DNA from: an uncultured Bacilli bacterium
Lineage (GTDB): Bacteria > Bacillota_I > Bacilli_A > RF39 > UBA660
Direction of reading: 5' to 3'
Assembly (NCBI GenBank): GCA_947588865.1
Contig: CANPYQ010000049.1
Span: 1-8,667, forward strand
DNA length: 8,667 nt
A model generated the notes under the pieces. It did no database searches and was not told the DNA's origin. It saw only the letters and a program-made list of their open reading frames with translations. Shown in pieces: positions 5,454 through 8,667 of the stretch (position 1 is its first letter; the number at the start of each line of letters is the position of its first letter). Position numbers and translations under genes: made by a program.

Positions 5454-6823
5454 CCTTCTCTTGTGTCCTTTAATATAATTCCTTTTTCTTCTAGTTCTTT
5501 TCTAATCAGATCTGCTTTATCGTATTCTTTATTATTTTTAGCTATTGTTCTTTCTTCTATTTTTTTATTAATAAACTCTAACAGTTCTTTATCTATTTCA
5601 TCTTCCTTTAACAAATCTAAACTTAATACTTTATCAAAATCATTAATTAAATATAACTTAGTATTGTTGTTTAAATCACTTTTAAGTACATCGTAAAGAA
5701 TAGTTAGCGCATTTGATGTATTAAGATCATTTTCAAGTTCATGTTTAAATTTATCTTGATATTCTTTAACCTTCTCATTATCAATTTTAGAATCATCTTT
5801 ATTAATACTTTTAATTTTACTTAATAATTTATTATAAGTATTTGCCATACTATCTAATGATTCATATGTAAATACTAGTTGTTTACGATAGTGAGACTGT
5901 AAAACAAACAATCTATAACAAATAGGATTATATCCTTTATCTTCAAGTAATGAAACAGTTAAAAATTCACCATTTGATTTACTCATCTTGCCAGTTGCAT
6001 CGTTTAAATGCTCTGGATGAAACCAAAAGTTGCACCATTTATGTCCTAGAAAACTTTCTGTTTGAGCTATTTCATTTGTATGATGTGGAAATATATTATC
6101 TACACCTCCACAATGTATATCCAATTGTTCACCTAAATATTTGAGTGAAATACAAGAACATTCTATATGCCATCCAGGGTACCCCATTCCCCAAGGAGAT
6201 TCCCATTTCAATTCTTGTGAATCAAATTTAGATTTTGTAAACCATAGTACAAAGTCAGTTTTATTTTTTTTGTTTTCATCTAAGTCTACATCATCTCTTA
6301 CTGCTTCCTTTAGCGAGTCCTCTGTATGATTTGTTAATACATAGTAATTTTTTAATTTAGATGTATCAAAATACACATTACCACCATTAAAATAAGCATA
6401 TCCATCATTTTCTAATTTTTTTATAAATTCAATATATTCATCAATCATTGATGTTGCAGGAATAACAGTGTCTGGCCATTTTATATTTAATTTATTGCAA
6501 TCTTTTTTAAACTCTTCTGTATAGAATTTAGCTATCTCAAGTACGGATTTATGTTCTCTTTTAGCACCTTTAAGCATTTTGTCTTCACCAGTATCAGCAT
6601 CACTTGTTAAATGTCCAACATCTGTAATGTTCATAACCCTTTTTACATTATAGCCTATATAATTTAAAGTTTTTTCTAACACATCTTCCATTATATATGT
6701 TCTAAGATTACCAATATGAGCAAAATGATATACAGTAGGTCCACAAGTATACATAGTAACTTTTTTAGTGTTATTGGGTATAAATGTTTCTATTTTACGA
6801 GTTAAGGTATTATATATCTTCAT
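5432..6823 (-). CDS. cysS: Cysteinyl-tRNA synthetase
   Basis: A 463-residue class I aminoacyl-tRNA synthetase of normal length, charging tRNA-Cys with cysteine in the cytosol. Visible signatures are TMYTCGPTVY with zinc ligand Cys27, the HIGH-type motif HIGN (36-39), and WHIECS with zinc ligand Cys222. Also present are HCGGVDNIFPHHTNEIAQ (237-254), with likely zinc ligands His247 and Glu251, and KMSKS (279-283). The DALR-type anticodon-stem domain occupies about 320-430 and a short basic tail follows. No key residue is missing. Start ATG 6823 has AGGA and GTGA upstream. It is transcribed alone from its own promoter; I see no T-box leader, which many Bacillota cysS genes carry. The 3' end of the gene doubles as its terminator stem. 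Confidence 0.98.
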   Translation of the reverse strand: MKIYNTLTRKIETFIPNNTKKVTMYTCGPTVYHFAHIGNLRTYIMEDVLEKTLNYIGYNVKRVMNITDVGHLTSDADTGEDKMLKGAKREHKSVLEIAKFYTEEFKKDCNKLNIKWPDTVIPATSMIDEYIEFIKKLENDGYAYFNGGNVYFDTSKLKNYYVLTNHTEDSLKEAVRDDVDLDENKKNKTDFVLWFTKSKFDSQELKWESPWGMGYPGWHIECSCISLKYLGEQLDIHCGGVDNIFPHHTNEIAQTESFLGHKWCNFWFHPEHLNDATGKMSKSNGEFLTVSLLEDKGYNPICYRLFVLQSHYRKQLVFTYESLDSMANTYNKLLSKIKSINKDDSKIDNEKVKEYQDKFKHELENDLNTSNALTILYDVLKSDLNNNTKLYLINDFDKVLSLDLLKEDEIDKELLEFINKKIEERTIAKNNKEYDKADLIRKELEEKGIILKDTREGTTFDIM

Positions 6824-6841
6824 ATTATCACATCCTATTTT

Positions 6842-6871
6842 ATTATATCATACGATAGACAATGTCCGCAA
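6842..6871 (-). promoter_or_regulatory. cysS promoter (proximal)
   Basis: TTGCGG (6871-6866), an 18-bp spacer and a consensus TATAAT (6847-6842) with TGA (6850-6848) as an extended -10. The predicted start near 6835 gives a leader of about 12 nt. A 9-bp palindrome, GACAATGTC (plus 6858-6866), lies mostly in the spacer and could be an operator, but I cannot assign a regulator. Confidence 0.6.
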
Positions 6872-6897
6872 CTTAATTGTATATGTTTTTCAACTAA

Positions 6898-6927
6898 ATT
6901 ATATACTAAAAGTATTAAAAAATGCAA
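6898..6927 (-). promoter_or_regulatory. Possible second, upstream cysS promoter
   Basis: TTGCAT (6927-6922), an 18-bp spacer and TATAAT (6903-6898). The hexamers are good, but it lacks TGN and lies in very AT-rich DNA where such matches arise by chance. It would give a leader of about 70 nt. I see no other signal in 6928-7019. Confidence 0.35.
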
Positions 6928-7019
6928 ATTTTTTATAATAATACTCCGCTTTATACTAGTAAAATTATTTTTATTCGTATTTTCTATTATAACTATATAT
7001 AATTTCATATTTTATTAAC

Positions 7020-7041
7020 AAAAAAAGTGCTACTAACACTT
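7020..7041 (-). terminator. Intrinsic terminator of the lipoprotein gene
   Basis: On the minus strand AAGTG (7041-7037) pairs with CACTT (7029-7025) over a 7-nt loop, followed by five more T (7024-7020). Further A-T pairs are possible past a mismatch. The stem overlaps the stop codon of the gene. Confidence 0.65.
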
Positions 7042-8539
7042 ATTTTGTCTTAACGAACTCATCTACATCTACTTTTTCACATTCTTCTCTAATAGTATTC
7101 TGAATATATTGTATAGTTTCTTCAAAGTTTGATTCGGCTTGATTATAATATTCATTTTTATAATCAAAATCTGGTAACTTATCCAAGGTATCTAATATAG
7201 TTCTATTATTTATAAAATGAACTCCATCACTTATTCCTTGCCATGGAATATTGAATTCTGAAATATTTCCATTTTCATCATAATATTTATAAGTAACATC
7301 CCTATATAATATATATGAGTAAATATTTTGAAAATATGGATTATTAAATATTTGAGTAAATGTATCTGTATCTTTTGTTTCATTTAATAGCATAATTGTA
7401 TTATATTGTACAAAGTTTAATGCCATAGCATCTATTAAACCATCATCAGTTTTAGCATAATCATCAATTAATAAATCAGCCATATTAACTACATTTCCTT
7501 GATTATTATAATTATAAGTAAACAATGCATCAGTTGCTAAAATAACATCGCTAACATAAGAATCATCATATTCACCTAGAATTTGTCTTTTATCTTTTGT
7601 TGAAACCTTATCAGATGCTAAATATTTTAAATTAGCATAATTGATTAAATTTTCTTGAGTTTCTGGAGAAATGTTTACTCTATTTTCTAATAAATTATTA
7701 ACACTGATATATTTGTTATTAAATACATCAACTACATCTATTTCAGATTGTTCATCCATCTGATTTGATAAAATTTCTAATATAGTTTTAATTTGAGCTT
7801 TATTATTTTGATCGTTAGTTCTATCGTCAATTCTTTTATATTGTTCATCAGTTATATAATTTCTTGCATAATATGCAGATGTTCTAGCATAAGCAGCTGC
7901 TAAGGCTCTATTACCATAACTTAAATCTCTTATTTCAAATTTAAATCCATTTACATCTATTTCGTCTTCTTCAACAAATAAAGTATATATTTTGTTAAAT
8001 TCAGAATTTATTTCATCTGCATTGTTAGAATTTATAATATTAGAAGTAATTCCTTCTATTGTAGATAAAATCTGTTTATCTTGTTTTAAATCATCATCAT
8101 TTGGAAATAATTCATTTATAGATATTGTTTTATTGTTTTTTATCATTGAATTTTCTAATGTTCCTAAAAATGCATTAAATTCATTTATCATATTATCAGA
8201 ATCAATTATGTTCTTAAAATTAGAAATAACAGATGAACTTATTTTACCATTTTCATCTTCCTTAGCAATTATATCTAATAAAAGTATTAAAGAAGTATTA
8301 TTTGATATATCATCACTTAATTCTGGAAATAAGCTTCTTATATTTTCATTCATATAACTAACTAATTCTTTTTCATGAACACTTAAATCTGGCACAGATG
8401 TTTCTTCAGACATAGTTGTTTCTTTTTCATTTGTTTTTTCCTTATTTTCTGTACATCCACCAACTATAGACGCAAACATTGTTGTAGCTAAGGAAATAGC
8501 TATTACTTTTTTAGTTTTAACGAGTTTATATTTTTTCAT
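7040..8539 (-). CDS. Large predicted lipoprotein of unknown function
   Basis: A 499-residue protein I do not recognise. It opens with a lipoprotein signal peptide: basic MKKYKLVKTKK, hydrophobic core about 12-26 and lipobox VGGC with Cys29, so the mature protein should be anchored on the outer face of the membrane. Residues 30-55 are a Glu/Lys/Thr-rich tether. The remainder is acidic, Asn/Asp-rich and mostly helical in appearance, with no repeats, no further membrane span and no catalytic motif I can name. An alanine/tyrosine-rich patch (RALAAAYARTSAYYARNYIT, 211-230) and an aromatic segment near 401-419 are its most distinctive parts. Start ATG 8539 follows GGGAG by 7 nt. It has the strongest promoter in the window and its own terminator. 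A substrate-binding or surface role is a guess. Confidence 0.82.
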   Translation of the reverse strand: MKKYKLVKTKKVIAISLATTMFASIVGGCTENKEKTNEKETTMSEETSVPDLSVHEKELVSYMNENIRSLFPELSDDISNNTSLILLLDIIAKEDENGKISSSVISNFKNIIDSDNMINEFNAFLGTLENSMIKNNKTISINELFPNDDDLKQDKQILSTIEGITSNIINSNNADEINSEFNKIYTLFVEEDEIDVNGFKFEIRDLSYGNRALAAAYARTSAYYARNYITDEQYKRIDDRTNDQNNKAQIKTILEILSNQMDEQSEIDVVDVFNNKYISVNNLLENRVNISPETQENLINYANLKYLASDKVSTKDKRQILGEYDDSYVSDVILATDALFTYNYNNQGNVVNMADLLIDDYAKTDDGLIDAMALNFVQYNTIMLLNETKDTDTFTQIFNNPYFQNIYSYILYRDVTYKYYDENGNISEFNIPWQGISDGVHFINNRTILDTLDKLPDFDYKNEYYNQAESNFEETIQYIQNTIREECEKVDVDEFVKTK

Positions 8540-8569
8540 ACATAATCTCCCCCTTCATAATTGACGTAT

Positions 8570-8598
8570 ATAATAGCACATAAAACATCGTTTGTCAA
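8570..8598 (-). promoter_or_regulatory. Promoter of the lipoprotein gene
   Basis: A consensus TTGACA (8598-8593), a 17-bp spacer and TATTAT (8575-8570) with TGC (8578-8576) as an extended -10. Transcription would start near 8563, leaving a leader of about 24 nt with a G-rich ribosome binding site (GGGAG, 8551-8547). I find nothing firm in 8600-8667. Confidence 0.88.
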
Positions 8599-8667
8599 AT
8601 TATTATTTTAAATTGATCGCGTTTCCAAAGTTGGGAGATTTAAAAAAGTGCCTTTTAAACAAAATAA

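Noticed and set aside
6921..7000. Short plus-strand frame of about 26 codons starting at an ATG in the cysS upstream region
   Set aside because: No ribosome binding site, very short and low in complexity; nothing supports translation.
7992..8357. A 121-codon plus-strand open frame
   Set aside because: It lies wholly inside the lipoprotein gene on the opposite strand, and I saw no ribosome binding site or recognisable protein. It is a shadow of the minus-strand coding frame in AT-rich DNA.
8642..8667. Possible half of a terminator at the right edge (AAAAAAGTGCC on plus, GGCACTTTTTT on minus)
   Set aside because: A pairing arm would have to lie beyond the window. The inner AAAAG/CTTTT pairing with a 3-nt loop is too weak to call.

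Overview
This is an AT-rich chromosomal window from a low-GC Gram-positive bacterium (Bacillota). The evidence is strong AGGAGG- and GGTGA-type ribosome binding sites, sigma-A-like promoters, a Bacillus-type LexA with CGAAC-type operators, and a lipoprotein signal peptide. TGA acts as a normal stop (end of the nucleotidyltransferase gene at 2241) and TGG codes for Trp, so the recoded mycoplasma code is not in use. The deep AT bias would suit an uncultured gut Bacilli or Mollicutes-like lineage, but the window alone cannot settle the taxon. There are no mobile elements, tRNA, rRNA or CRISPR.

Layout: a hairpin at the left edge, then a divergent HD-domain phosphohydrolase gene (+, 171-1265). It converges on a tiny gene (-, 1270-1413) for a 47-residue single-span membrane peptide. 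This gene is divergent from lexA (+, 1535-2152), and the gap holds two LexA operators, each placed on one of two well-formed divergent promoters. lexA converges on a truB-nucleotidyltransferase operon (-, 4007 to 2241 region) across a bidirectional terminator. Upstream on the minus strand come a stand-alone AAA+ ATPase built on a ClpA/B/C D1 module (4061-5374), cysS (5432-6823) and a large lipoprotein of unknown function (7040-8539). Each of these has its own promoter and terminator.

The genes do not form one pathway. The housekeeping genes are truB (tRNA psi55), cysS (Cys-tRNA) and lexA (SOS control). The most interesting part is the lexA intergenic region: the membrane peptide sits where Staphylococcus aureus has sosA and Bacillus has yneA, both SOS-induced division inhibitors, but it is much shorter. 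The second item worth attention is the lone D1-type AAA+ protein with an unrecognised N-terminal domain. Throughout the window, promoters carry a TGN extended -10 and 5' leaders are very short (about 12-24 nt).
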